From positions 60,082,008 through 60,146,007 of the forward strand of contig CM059973.1 in assembly GCA_030490835.1 (NCBI GenBank): a stretch of 64,000 nt of DNA. Direction: 5' to 3'. Each line of letters opens with the position of its first letter. The first letter of the stretch is position 1. The position numbers and the translations under genes are program-made. This document shows positions 10,621-21,920 of the stretch, one piece after another. Origin of the DNA: Annona cherimola (lineage: Eukaryota > Streptophyta > Magnoliopsida > Magnoliales > Annonaceae). The notes under the pieces are model-generated. The model saw only the letters and a program-made list of their open reading frames with translations, ran no database searches and was not told the DNA's origin.

Positions 10621-13600
10621 TGTTAAATCAATTAAGTGGTGAAACCTTTGAAAATGGATAAAAGCCCATTTTAACTTAATTAAATGATTTAATTAGCATT
10701 TAATTCTAAGTAGGGCCAAAGGTCCCAGAAAAATATATTGAATATGTACTTTCCATATGCGTTACATGCGACCAAACATATGCTTAGCCCACTTACTTAA
10801 GTACGACTTCTTTGGCATTGGGCTCAACCAGACTATTGCCTAGTTGCTAAAATAGGGAATTTACAGTAATACTTTTTCGCAAGTAACATGCCAAATGCCC
10901 AGAACTTGTTCCCTTTTTGATTAAATTCCAAAGGGGATTTATTTGCAAAATTTTCAAAAGACACTCAAATCATTAGCAACTCTAGTGGATAACTACTAGG
11001 CAAGCATGTACATTCATGATTTTCAAAAACCAAAATAAATAATCTGCTACGAATGACATGCATGTCATGTTATATCCATGGTTTCAAAATTAAACCTAGA
11101 TAAAATTCCAACAATAGGTACATGCCTAATGATATCATCAAGTATATATATATATATATTTATTTTCTTCAATTAACTAATTATTAGGTATTCAACCATT
11201 TACGTATTTAATAGAAAAATTCATCAGATCTACTATGATAATTTCATTAACATGCACACATCTTGAAACATAATTTAATGTATAATTTTCTTGCATAATT
11301 TAATATATTTCTTAAAATTTTTAGGAATTTTTTTATATAATTGTGTCATACAATATCATTAAATAAACCTTAAAATTTCATTGCATGCTAAAAATATTTT
11401 ATAAATGCTCATAATTTAGGCATAATAATGCCAACATAATTTAATCCACATTACTTTAATTATATTGAAATAATCACATCACTTTAATGCATATAATAAA
11501 ATTAGTGTAATAAAAAATAATTAATTGCATAAAAATTATAGCAATATTAGATTCATTCCTCTCATCTTTTCTCTTCGTTCATAGATAAAATGCCATAATG
11601 GCAGGGACTCTAGAGTAAAAAATTAATCTTTCTTTACATTACCGAACTTTGAAAATAAGACCTCTCATATGCTTGGATTGCATATATGCCAATTGAGCTG
11701 CATGAGAAGCTAAAATTATGTTAAAAATATATTTCAAAAATGAAAAAAATTATGAATAAATTTTTTTTTGTCAGTTTTGAAATAGAAGAAAATGATATGA
11801 TATGATAGTAATAATGATGAGAAGCATAGAGAATAAAGTTAAAATAGATAATTTTGTTGTATGATTGAAAAATATGGTAATTGTATAAAAAGATGTGAAG
11901 AAATAATTAAAAACTAAGGTAGTTGTAGAAAGTGAAAAATTTTTGAATGAAAAGTTTTTGTATGAAAAGTTTTATATGTAACCAAATGTGATCTAAAAAA
12001 AATAAAATATGCATACTAACCTAAAGCATATATAATATTGATAAATAGTGGGCCAAACCAAGTAAACATACCCAAGTCCACTAGTGAAATAGTCCACCCT
12101 TGGCATATAAGGTATCCTATATGAGCTTTGACCAATAAACATAAAAATCAAGATTTTTAGAATACTTATTTTGGCGATTGTTTATTTGATCCCAATTTAT
12201 TATGAATGTTTTCACAATAATTAGTATCAGAGTGAATCATATTTCTTAACAAAGCACATAGTTTATCAACAAACCAACCAATAGATCACTTATGTCATCC
12301 CAATAATTTTACTCAATGCATTATGTTCTTTAACCAATAATATTAATTTTGACAATTAAATTGTTGACGCCTTAATAAAAAACTATTTGACCAACCCCAA
12401 AATTTAGTAAAATGGAAAAGGAGTGCATCAAAATTTTCATTTTACTAAAAATTAGACATTCTTACATAATTGTTCTAAGATACACTTGGGTTTTTTTGAA
12501 TGTTTTTAGATGCAATATTTGCCAATACATGTGTTGTTTGGTTACTTGATCTAAGTACATAGGTGAAGAATATTTGCTAAATTTTTGAAACTTGTATTAT
12601 CACGATAATTTGAATTAAATTAGGATTAACCAATCAAAAGTTTTTGTATGCCGATGTGCCATAGCTGACTTATTAGCATTTGTGTGCTACAATAGGCCAT
12701 TGATGGGCCTTAATTTTTTGATGCAATAAATTAAAGTAGAAAATGATGTCAATATTTATAATAATGTGATCCAAAAATACATAAAAATTTGGATAATAAA
12801 ATATAGAAATTATAAAAAAAAATGTTAAAAAATTATAGGGCCCCCACTAACTAAAATGGATGGTCGAACCCATTATAATGCAATGATCATACAAAAATTC
12901 TAGATGGACTACTAAATTAAAAGATAATAAAATATAGATGATATATTCATCATTTGATTGATAGACCCTAAAACTCAATGGATAAAATTTTTAAAAAGTT
13001 ATTAAAGTATTAGTTTGTGTTATTTCATGCTATGCATAAATATTTAATAGTAATATTAGAATCCTCAATTGATTATGATATCATCAAATGATTCACTTTT
13101 TTGTCATATACCAAGACTAATTTTTGACACAAATGATGCAAAAAGGGAATAATGAGACTTTATCTTAAAAAATAATTTGGAGAAGTGTATCTCACAAGCA
13201 ATTAGAATAATTTAATTTTTGTAAGTGCAAGCACAAGGATTGTAGCCACCTCCCTACTACAATAAAGGTAGCGCTTGAACTCCGATTATAACAAGGCACA
13301 AATTGTTACAAGAGAACAATTTGCACTCTATGTTTAACACACACTAGAAGAGTGAAAAATAAAAGGGAGGGGAAAGGGGCATGGATATGTGTCATTCCAA
13401 TATCCATTCTTAATGCTTATCCCCTACTTCCTTGAGGATGTCCATTTTCATATGTAGCTACATTTTAGGTGTACTTTTTTTATTTCTATCATTGCTATTT
13501 TATGCTTTGCAAAGAATGTCCTTATCTACAAAATTTGTAGTACTTTTTTTTAGTTGAATGGAGGCTATAACTTAGCTTGAAATCCAAACCGGGATCTCAC

Positions 13601-13690
13601 TCCCACATGAAATGCAAGTGTTGACAATTTATAGTAGTTTTTTTATAGAGAAAAAAGGGAACCCTCTATCCTTTCACCCTTAAGTCATTA
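10621..13690 (+). other. AT-rich DNA, no gene recognised
   Basis: No frame over about 60 codons with protein character, no LTR ends and no RNA gene. It contains a short (TA)n run at 11143-11159 and A/T-rich stretches. 11757-11995 has the look of an AT-rich MITE (see findings) but no ends could be fixed. This is probably decayed older insertions. Confidence 0.5.
11143..11159. repeat. (TA)n microsatellite
   Basis: Uninterrupted TA dinucleotide run. Confidence 0.9.
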
Positions 13691-13699
13691 AGGCCTAAG

Positions 13700-14226
13700 A
13701 GGGAGAGGGAATGGAAGAGTAATGTATTTCATTGACAAAAAATTATCTATATAAGATTTTTTCAAAATGATGTTAAGTGGATTGCCTCACCACATGTGAT
13801 CCTGCCTAGAATTACATGCCATAAAATCAGCTAAGGTATGTGCCACCAATTTATAGTAGCTTTGAGAAACCTCTATTTCACCTTACTTTTCTTTTATGAC
13901 TAGTCTTTTTTCTTTGCATTTATTAATGGAAGCTAGACTGTTTTGAAGGATATTGCATTGTTCAGGTTGATCAGAATTGGTGATCTTGCAAGCCATGTAG
14001 TGTTCACCATTAAGGAGTTTGCATTTGAATTAAGATAGTGGCGAGCTGGGATTGCTAGTTGGTTTGAGCACAATACATGCGAGGGTGGGATGCGTGCCAA
14101 GAGAAGAGAAGGGAATGTTCACAAGGATAAAGTTAGGACCCTTTTCTAATCCATGTTTAGGGAGTTTACATGACCCGTCCCATTTACGTGTTTGAGTTGA
14201 CTAGCCTTCATCCACTTTTTAGCCAT
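13700..14226 (-). pseudogene. Possible LINE 3' fragment (end of RNase H domain)
   Basis: On the minus strand a broken frame contains VAHTLADF about 200 bp before a stop-rich end; plant LINE RNase H domains finish with a similar (N)xVAHxLA block shortly before the 3' end. The family match is based on this block only. It lies just left of the G1 insertion site and may be unrelated to LINE-A. Confidence 0.35.
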
Positions 14227-14364
14227 TGAGGTGCTTAAAACATTGTCAGTGGCAAAGTCTCTTTTGTTGAAAAGAATGAGAGAGAAGAAGAAAATGGTGA
14301 TTTCATTAATGGAATGGGAGATAACAGATGAAATTTATGGTCGACCATTTAGCAGCCTTGTTAA

Positions 14365-14372
14365 TATAAAAG
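14365..14372 (+). promoter_or_regulatory. TATA box in G1 5' LTR
   Basis: TATAAAAG about 130 bp from the LTR start, the same place as the box in G2 (about 170 bp in). The 3' LTR copy has lost it. Confidence 0.5.
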
Positions 14373-14825
14373 GAGGAAGAGGAGAGTTGGGTTGCCATCA
14401 TTTAAAGTTGGGAAAATCGCTCAGGAGAGGAGACGGGGACGAATGAAGAAGGAGAAGGAGAATGAAGGCACATTGCATAGAAATTTTTTCAGTTAATCTC
14501 ATTGCTTTTACAATATATACAACTCATTTATTAGATCTAAGCTTTTCATGATATTTCTAGCATAGTTAATAGTTACCAGAAGTGTTATTGAAATTTTTGG
14601 TATTATAATTTTACTTATTTCAAAGAAGGGTAACAAATAAATGGTAGAAAATGCAATAAAATGAAATAAATATATTTTTGAAAATAATCAGAGAATTTTG
14701 ATCGTACGATAGTTAGATAATCATTTGTTTAGCTTGCTTGCAGCTTGATTTGATTTATAAATTTTTTGATTTAGTAACTTTTAAAAATATTTGGAGTGAT
14801 AATTATGTATTTTAAGAGTAAAAAC

Positions 14826-15541
14826 TAGGAGTGCAACTCGAGTCGGTTCGGTTCGAGTAGTGGTCTACCCTACCTATACCCTATTTGCAAAAGGCCTACC
14901 CTACCCTACCCATTTGTCGGTTTGATTCCCAGTATACCCTACCCTACCTATTACCCATAGGGTTGATTTTGGTTTCGGTTTCAAATCGGTTCCTTTAATA
15001 CTCAAATATAATATTTTCTTAAAAAATATTTCTATGTTATTTTAAATAATATAAAGCAATACTCATTTATATTTTAAAATCACAAGTACATATGTTAATG
15101 TTTACATTATTATATAAAAAATCTTAAGTATAAACTGTTACAACCTAATCATTAAAATTATTAATATATTACAATCATAATTTACAAAATTATTTATAAA
15201 AGACTTTTGGAAGTCAGTAACATAAAAACCCAACTAGTTTCTTACTTATAATATACAATTCCACAAGGCACGAGATTGATTAAAATGCAGGTGAACATAA
15301 GACGTCATTGATAAATATAACAAATACTATAAAATATATACCATATACATGTATATAATTATACATATAGGGGTTGGTTTTGGGTACCCAACATATCTAC
15401 CCTACCCGTACCCTATTTGAGGGAGTAAGTAATAATTTGGACCCTACATATATCCATGGATAATATTTTGTACCCTACCCTACCAAAATTAGGGTCGAGT
15501 CAGTGGGTACCTACGGGTACCCTACCCAAGTTGCTCTTCTA
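14826..15541. mobile_element. Non-autonomous hAT-like MITE, 716 bp
   Basis: Flanked by an 8-bp near-perfect duplication, GTAAAAAC (14818-14825) and GTAAAAAT (15542-15549), the size made by hAT transposases. The ends are imperfect inverted repeats: TAGGAGTGCAACTCGAG against TAGAAGAGCAACTTGGG read from the right (13 of 17). The subterminal regions are rich in TACCCTACCC on the left and its mirror on the right. The G1 3' LTR lacks the insert at the matching point near 52090. There is no coding capacity. Confidence 0.75.
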
Positions 15542-16399
15542 GTAAAAATAAAAAAAATTATAAGAAAATATGGATTCAAAAATATTATTCTGAGCCATCA
15601 CAAATATTTTTTGAGAGATTTTGCAATGTGTATGACAAACAAATTTAGTTAAAAAATAGTTTGGATAACTATTTGAAAGGATATTTAATTTTAACCTTTT
15701 ATTAAATTTCTTTTGTTAGATTTGATGATAGGGTCATTATTTTGAGAATGGACCGTCTAGATTAAATAACATAATTTTAGAAGATTAATCCTAAAATTTT
15801 ATATCAAACATACATTTATATTGAGAGATTCAAACTATTTTATTTAGAGAATGTGGACTATCAAAATTAAAAAACTTAAGCTCCTGGACTAGTGGGCTAA
15901 GCCCATTCCAGTGAGCCTAGTAACCCAGGAAGCCTAAAAGCCAAGCCTACTAGTAAAAGCTCATAACTCAAGTCCACAGAAACTAAGCCCAAGTTATAAA
16001 ATCCAGCATAGCCCACCAGCCTGGCCCATGTCCGGCTGGTCACCTGCACTGGTGACCAGTCAACTGGCTAAAAATGTAAAAAAATTCAAAAAATACAGAA
16101 AATTAATGAAAAAATAAGAAAATTTTAAAAATATGGAAATTTTAATTAAGTATTTAAAGATATAATCAAGTCGAAATTTGTGTTTTTTCTTAAATAATAA
16201 GAAATAAAGTTGTTTAAAAGTGGAATATATAGGAATAAATAGGAAAAATGGAATTCTGACCAAATAAAATTACAAGAAATTTTAGAAAAGTCATAAATAA
16301 AAATTTAAATAATATTTGTGAAATGAGGTATTATCTATGGAAGACCTTAATCATCTGCTTATGATAGGTGGTTTCAAGTTACCAAGATGGAATTATAAA

Positions 16400-18289
16400 A
16401 AGAGAGGCAATATAAGCAGGAAAATGTATGAACTTTAGAACCAGCTTCAACAACTATATGGCCAATCCCCAACAGATGCAAGAGATGACAAAATAAAAGG
16501 AATTGGAGACTAAATTAATAGTCTTTTAGAGGATGCAGAGATTATTTGGCAGCAAAGATCCAAGGTCTGCTGGTTTCAACATGGGGATCAAGACACCAAG
16601 TTCTTCCAACAAATAGCTTCTGAAAGGAGACGCAGGAACTTCATAAGCTTTTTGAGTGATGATAATAATAATCTGATTACTGGGCGGAAGGAAAAAAGAG
16701 AGTTCCAATGGAATTTTTTAAGCAGATTTACACTATAGAGGAACCAAAGCATATGGATAAAATTATTACAAAACTTCAATAGAAACTCTTAGTGGAGGAT
16801 AACAATTGGCCGGTTGCTCCTCTAACAAAAATTGAAGTGCTGATTGCCGTCAAGGAAATGTCCCCTTGGAAAGCCCCAGGTCTAGATGGCTGGCCCATTG
16901 GTTTCTTCTAGAAGTATTGGATGAAGGTTGGCGATGGTCTCTACAAAGCATACTAAAATCTTATGATCATGAAGGACCCAAGAATTAAGAGGAACTTAAT
17001 GAGGGGCTTGAATAGCACATATATCATTGTGGTTTTGAAATGGATAGGGTGAGCAAATTGGGGGAATTTCATCCTATTAACTTACGTAATGTAATTTATA
17101 AAATCGTTGCAAAGATCTTGGCTAACAGGTTAAAAGTTTGTCTTCCAAATGTCATATTAGCAAACCAAAGTGCTTCCATACCTAGGAGATTGAAAAGAGG
17201 TAAATTAGAGGAAGTAGCTATGAAGCTTGACATGGTTAAGGCCTCTGATAGTGGAATGATAATTTATTTGTCAAGTAATGAGAAGAATGAGATTCAGTGA
17301 GCTATGGATTGAATGGATATTCATGTGCATCTCATCTATCACATATTGAGTAGTCATGAATGGCTTCAAAGTTGATTCTTTTGCAGTGAGCAGAGAACTG
17401 AGACAAGGGGACCCATTGTCACCATATCTATTTCTAATCTGTACCCCTTCTAAATGATGATCAAGAAAGAAGGCAAATAAGTGGAACAAAAATTAGCAAA
17501 GCTGGACTCAGATATCACATTTACTTTTCGCGGATGATGTAGTGCATTTCACTAAAGCTTCAAATGATGAAATCCAAAATATTCTAAGTATCCTAAAAAT
17601 TTATGGAGAATGTACGGGATGACGGGTTAACACGGACAAGATTGCCCTTTTCTTTAACAACAATGTGATAGACTCAACAAAATTTGAAGTGGCAAGATTG
17701 TTTGGAACTGAACAAAGGAAAGTCTAGACATATTTAGGCTACTAGCTTGGATTGGGCGGTCAAAAAGACAAGTTTTTCAAACTCTAAAGGAGAGAATTTA
17801 GAGAAAATTACAAGGCTAGAAAAGAAAATTTTTATCTTATAAGGGGAAAGAAGTATTAATCAAAGCTATTGCACAGGCTATCCTAAACTATTTCACGAGT
17901 CTATTTCTCATACCTAAGAAGCTTTGTGAAGAAATCAATGCAATGATTAGTAAATTCTGGTGGGAGAAAAAGAAGGAAGAGGAAAGTAAGCTGGGTCGCA
18001 TGAGATAAGATGTGCAATCTAAAAGCAAGTGCAAAAATGGGCTTTTGGGACTTCAACAACTTCAATATGGCTCTTTTGATGAAACAGGGATGTAGGCTGG
18101 AGACTCAGAAGGACACTCTTTGCTACAAAATCTTAGAAGAAGAATACTTTAAAGGACAAAATTTCTAGAGCTGCAAGGGAAAACATTACTCCTTTATCTT
18201 GAGGAATATAATGGAAGCTAGGGAATGCCTAAAACTTGGATGTAGGTGGCATGTTAGAAATGGAAGTAAAGTCAGGTTCGTTCAAGACA
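16400..18289 (+). pseudogene. LINE-C reverse transcriptase (broken)
   Basis: Recognisable pieces in order: linker VCWFQHGDQDTKFFQ (about 16570), SPWKAPGLDGWPIGF (about 16860), EFHPINLRNVIYKIVAK then ILANRLK (17065-17135), RQGDPLSPYLFLI (about 17400), and LLFADDVVHFTKAS with the catalytic ADD (about 17525). The last block is the YADD-type active site of non-LTR RT. Stops at several points separate these pieces. After 18200 the frame continues toward the zinc-binding region and stops at the G2 insertion point TATGG. Confidence 0.85.
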
Positions 18290-18359
18290 TATGGTGTAAT
18301 AGCCATCGTCATTCGGCGCAGTATTCAGCGCCGTTTATTTTATTTATTTATTTATTTTT

Positions 18360-18413
18360 GTTTTATTAGGCGCCGTTATGGAAACTGTTTTATTAGGCAC
18401 CGTTATGGAAACG
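18360..18413 (+). repeat. 27-bp U3 tandem duplication in G2
   Basis: Two units of GTTTTATTAGGC followed by GCCGTTATGGAAAC or ACCGTTATGGAAAC, 50-100 bp upstream of the TATA box; repeated in the 3' LTR. The position suits a promoter-proximal regulatory repeat (inference). Confidence 0.75.
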
Positions 18414-18462
18414 GTGGGATTAATGGGTCATGCGCGTTCAATTAACCCCAGCCATGGATTAG

Positions 18463-18470
18463 TATAAAAG
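18463..18470 (+). promoter_or_regulatory. TATA box in G2 5' LTR
   Basis: TATAAAAG within AGTATAAAAGGCGCAG; transcription of the genomic RNA would start about 30 bp downstream. Confidence 0.65.
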
Positions 18471-19504
18471 GCGCAGACGAGAATGAGTTTTCGCGAAGAA
18501 GAAAAATCGCAGAGACAGAGAGATCGCAGAGACAGAGAGACGAAGGAAGAAGAAAAAAATTTTGAAGGTAAGCTGCGTCGAACCATTTTCTCTGTTAATC
18601 TCATTCATTCTATGTTATACGCAAGTTATTTCATAGATCTAAACCATTCACGACAATTCTAGCATGACTAATTAGTCACAGGAGTATTATCAAAATGTTT
18701 AATGTTGAAATTTTACTTATTTAAATGAGAAGTACCAAATAAAGGGTATGAAATGATATATGATGAAATAAACGCACTTCTGAGCATAATTAGATAATTG
18801 TGACCATACAATAACAAGATAATTATATCATTAGCTTGCCCGCAAAATTTTAGATTGATCAGACTTATAGATTTTTAGATATAGCGATTTTATACATGAT
18901 ATAGAGTGGTAAATATGTATTTTAAGAGAAAAACACAAAAAAAAATTTTAGGAAAATATAGATGCAAAACAAATAATCTGAACCATTACAAACATTATTT
19001 GAGATATTTTACAGTATATGTGATGAATTAATTTTGTTAAAAATTAGTTTATATGGCTATTTGAAGTGATATTTAATATTAACCTTTTATTAAACCCTTT
19101 ATATTAAATCTGATGATAGAGATGTTATTTTACAAAAATGGACCATCCAGATTATAAAACATAATTTTATAAGCTTACCCTTAAAATTTCAGAACAAACA
19201 GATATGTATATTGAGAGATATAAGCCATTTTATTCAGAAAATATGGACCGTTGAAAATAAATAAATAAATAAATAAACTTCTGGACCAGTGGGCTAAGCC
19301 CATCTGAACAGGCCCAGTGAGTCAGAAGCCCATAAATCAAGCTTAAGCCCACAGAAACGAAAGCCCAATAGCTTAACCCACTTAAACAGAGCCGGCCCAC
19401 TATCCAGTCTGACCCAACTTCCAACAAAGGACCCAGCCCGCTAACCTGGCCCACTGTTCCGGCTCGACAGCAGCAGCAGCCCACCGGCGACCGGCCGGCC
19501 GACG

Positions 19505-19544
<40 letters not shown>

Positions 19545-20222
19545 GAAGAAAGAAAAATACAAAAAAAAAATTATGAAAAATACCAAGAAAATTAAATTCA
19601 ATATTTAGAAGCTTAAATGAGTTTAAAATTATAAATTTATGAAAAAAATGAAAGTTTATGAAGGTATGATAAATAGAAAATAGATAAATAAATATATATA
19701 AATTATAAAAATATGAGAAAAATTAAAGGAAAATATCTAAAGAAGTATAAGTCCAAAATTATTTTTACATATAAAAATAAAGTTGTTTAAAAGTAAATTA
19801 ATATAAGAATAAATAGAAGAAAATAGGATTTTGACCGATTAAAATTATGAGAAATTTTGAGAAAGTTATAAATGGAATTTTAAATAATATTTGTGAAAAT
19901 CAAAGTGAAATAATAAACATATTGTGATGAAAATTAGGAAAAGAGACTTGAGGCTACTACAAAAAAATTGAAAAAAGAGGATTTTTAAAGTCTACTCAGA
20001 GGTAAGTAAACTTTTACCAAAGCATGTCTTTGAAAATATTATGTGAATATTATGATTTGCTATGAAATGTGATTATTTATTTCTTTCAAATTTGTTTATT
20101 CAAAAATGAGCATTATTATTTCAAACTCATGTTTAGTAGTGAATTTAAGTGGTGCATCAATTAAAATTCATGAGTATGATGCATAATTGCATATTTGGGT
20201 TTGCTAAGGAGTAAAGTAGTAT

Positions 20223-20254
20223 GGTAGTACCTGGGTAGCGACCTCAGGACTACC
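20223..20254 (+). other. Hairpin 1 in G2 LTR
   Basis: GGTAGT-A-CCTG pairs with CAGG-ACTACC around a short loop. G1 keeps the fold: at 30452-30476 CCTG/CAGG becomes CTTA/CAAG, with one compensatory C-G to T-A change. Confidence 0.5.
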
Positions 20255-20487
20255 AAAGGAGATGATTTAGCTCACGAATGTGTAGCACGGCTTCACGCGA
20301 GCACAAGTAGATGGCAATACCCCCAGTACGAATGCATGATTTAAAATTGACATATCTGTGCACATTTATCAAGATGTTTTTTTTATTACAGTTTATTGTG
20401 CATAAAAGACAGTATAGATATTGTATTTGTAAAAAAAAATATACATGATTGAAAATGAATTTTTTTAAAAAATACATGTTTACTTAC

Positions 20488-20502
20488 TGAGCTTTCAGCT
20501 CA
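20488..20502 (+). other. Hairpin 2 in G2 LTR, shared with other LTR families
   Basis: TGAGCT-TTC-AGCTCA followed by a T-rich stretch GTTTTGTTTTC. Equivalent hairpins occur at 28387-28401 and 30700-30714 and in L1, S1 and S3. Confidence 0.55.
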
Positions 20503-20819
20503 CATAGTTTTGTTTTCAGTGGAAAAACAGGGATACAATGCTATACTAGAGCCTTTATCAACATGGGGAAAAAGCGAACCTAGTAGAGGAAAAGACAAAG
20601 AAGTTTAAAATTTTATTGAAATTTCCTTATAATGCATGGTTATTTTGATTTTAGACATTGAAAATTGTATATTAACTCCTTAAGGAGCAAACTTGAGATG
20701 TAATAGTTAAAATGTTTATGATTTTGTACCTTGGTATCTATTTCCATCTTGGGAGATCTTATTTTAGCTTTGACATAGTAGACCCCATTCCCAACACCTC
20801 AAGGGTGGGGTGTTACAAG

Positions 20820-20831
20820 TGGTATCAAAGC
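20820..20831 (+). other. Primer-binding site of G2 (Met-tRNA type)
   Basis: TGGTATCAAAGC two bases after the LTR end. It differs by one base from the usual TGGTATCAGAGC. Confidence 0.85.
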
Positions 20832-20945
20832 AAAGGTTGAAATACATCCCAAGGGCAAAATCATGATAGTAGACTTAGAAAGTGCAAAACTTAAGTAATT
20901 CTAAATAATTATGAAATTTAACTGTTTAATGATATAGGAGTTATA

Positions 20946-21146
20946 ATGGCACCCAAACGTAAGTATGAAGCCGGACGTGCAACTAGTACTGAAGCAAAAG
21001 CAAGAAGAAATGCTTATCGAAGAATGTGGGCATTTCAGATGAATCAAAAGAAGAGTGTAGAGGAGGAACCAATAGAATATTCTGATAAAGAATATGAAGA
21101 AGAATTTACAACAGATTGTGAAGGAAACTCAGGAGATGACTCATAA
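20946..21146 (+). CDS. Acidic accessory ORF between LTR and gag of G2
   Basis: 66 codons starting MAPKRK, with a basic first third (lysine and arginine through about residue 28) and an acidic last third rich in Glu and Asp. It ends in TAA at 21144, but the frame stays open for another 56 codons to TAG at 21315-21317. That extension has a run of five Asp and ends SSSEDDVNLAD, so the whole looks like one frame of about 122 codons with an internal stop. G1 has the same frame in the same place (31176-31539) with TAA at the matching codon. No known family recognised. The first residues resemble the gag start MPPKK. Confidence 0.5.
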   Translation: MAPKRKYEAGRATSTEAKARRNAYRRMWAFQMNQKKSVEEEPIEYSDKEYEEEFTTDCEGNSGDDS

Positions 21147-21458
21147 GAAAATCAAGAAAATAATAAAAATTATAATGTTGAAATTCAAATTAGTGATGAT
21201 GATGATGATAATGAAGTTGAACTCCTAGAAATGGAGTATCAACCAGTAGAAATGAAACTTAGTGGTCCTAAGTTTTATGATTCTTCTAGTGAAGATGATG
21301 TAAACTTAGCTGATTAGCTTAAAGTTTTTATTTTCTATGAATAATATGATAAATTTAATGCTTTAGATAGTCTTCTCTTTTAATTTATGATATGAAAAAT
21401 GAAAATTTTAGAAGTTATGCAAATATATTTAAGATTAATGGTATGATGTAGGAAAAAG

Positions 21459-21863
21459 ATGCCTCCTAAGAAGGATAAAGGAAAACAAGTGGTGATGGAG
21501 GAACCACTGTCGCGATTAGTAAGAAAAAGGACTCGTAGGTTGGTGGGAAGTGTATTGGTCAGTGAGGATTCTTCTTCAGCTCACACAAATGACCCATATA
21601 ATGAAGCTTCAGGAGAGAACAATCCTAGAAATGATGTTGCTGGAGCATCAAATGCAGGACAATCACAAGGCATTGTGGACGTCAATGCTCAAGTTATGGA
21701 CGCAGTGTTGAGAGCATTGCAAACTATGGAACGGATGACAGCCCAACAATTTTCAGAAAACTCTCCAGTTGGAAGGAATGTACCAAGGAATGTTACGGAA
21801 GCTGATGCTCATAGGAGAGTCATGAATGATTTTCTGAACATGCGACCTCCACTCTATCGATGA
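21459..21863 (+). CDS. gag: Gag N-terminal part of G2 (ends at in-frame TGA)
   Basis: 134 codons. Gag forms the virus-like particle that packages the RNA. The start MPPKKDKGK is the first ATG of the long frame. The N-terminus is basic, then Ser/Asn-rich, then an Arg-rich motif ending RPPLYR. TGA at 21861-21863 stops it, but the same frame is open from 21864 through all of pol, so this is one gag-pol frame with a single nonsense codon. The stop falls just before the DPDP...EEWI region, a conserved part of plant gypsy gag. Either a recent point mutation has disabled the copy or the stop is read through; the sequence cannot decide. Confidence 0.85.
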   Translation: MPPKKDKGKQVVMEEPLSRLVRKRTRRLVGSVLVSEDSSSAHTNDPYNEASGENNPRNDVAGASNAGQSQGIVDVNAQVMDAVLRALQTMERMTAQQFSENSPVGRNVPRNVTEADAHRRVMNDFLNMRPPLYR

Positions 21864-21920
21864 GATCCGGACCCTAACAATGCTGAAGAATGGATAGAAG
21901 AATTAGAGAAGATTTTCAAT

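Larger units (their letters stand above)
14236..16323 (+). repeat. G1 5' LTR, first part
   Basis: Aligns with 38713-38901 and then 51791-52870 (the 3' LTR) and more distantly with the G2 LTR. It is interrupted by the hAT-like MITE (14826-15541) and ends at the LINE-C insertion point. The remainder is 30067-31038. Confidence 0.85.
20002..20519 (+). other. Putative leader intron in G2 LTR
   Basis: Donor AG|GTAAGTAA at 20000-20008 is almost the ideal plant consensus; a T-rich tract and TTTTCAG end at 20519. The donor is also present in G1 (30178) and, weaker, in the G1 3' LTR (52988). Removing 518 bp would shorten the 5' leader. Splicing is an inference. Confidence 0.35.
18295..20817 (+). repeat. 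G2 5' LTR, 2523 bp
   Basis: TG...CA ends. TATA box 168 bp in, giving a very short U3 and a long R-U5. Contains a 27-bp U3 duplication, a purine-rich leader, a poly-A run near 19506-19535, a good splice donor and acceptor (20002-20519) and two hairpins. Its minus-strand frame at 19230-19601 is repeated in the other LTR and looks like chance translation of the poly-A region. Confidence 0.95.

Noticed and set aside
19230..19601. 123-codon minus-strand frame with poly-Phe run, repeated in part at 27123-27401
   Set aside because: It is the translated poly-A run and CAG repeats of the G2 LTR; it occurs in both LTRs with length differences and shows no domain.
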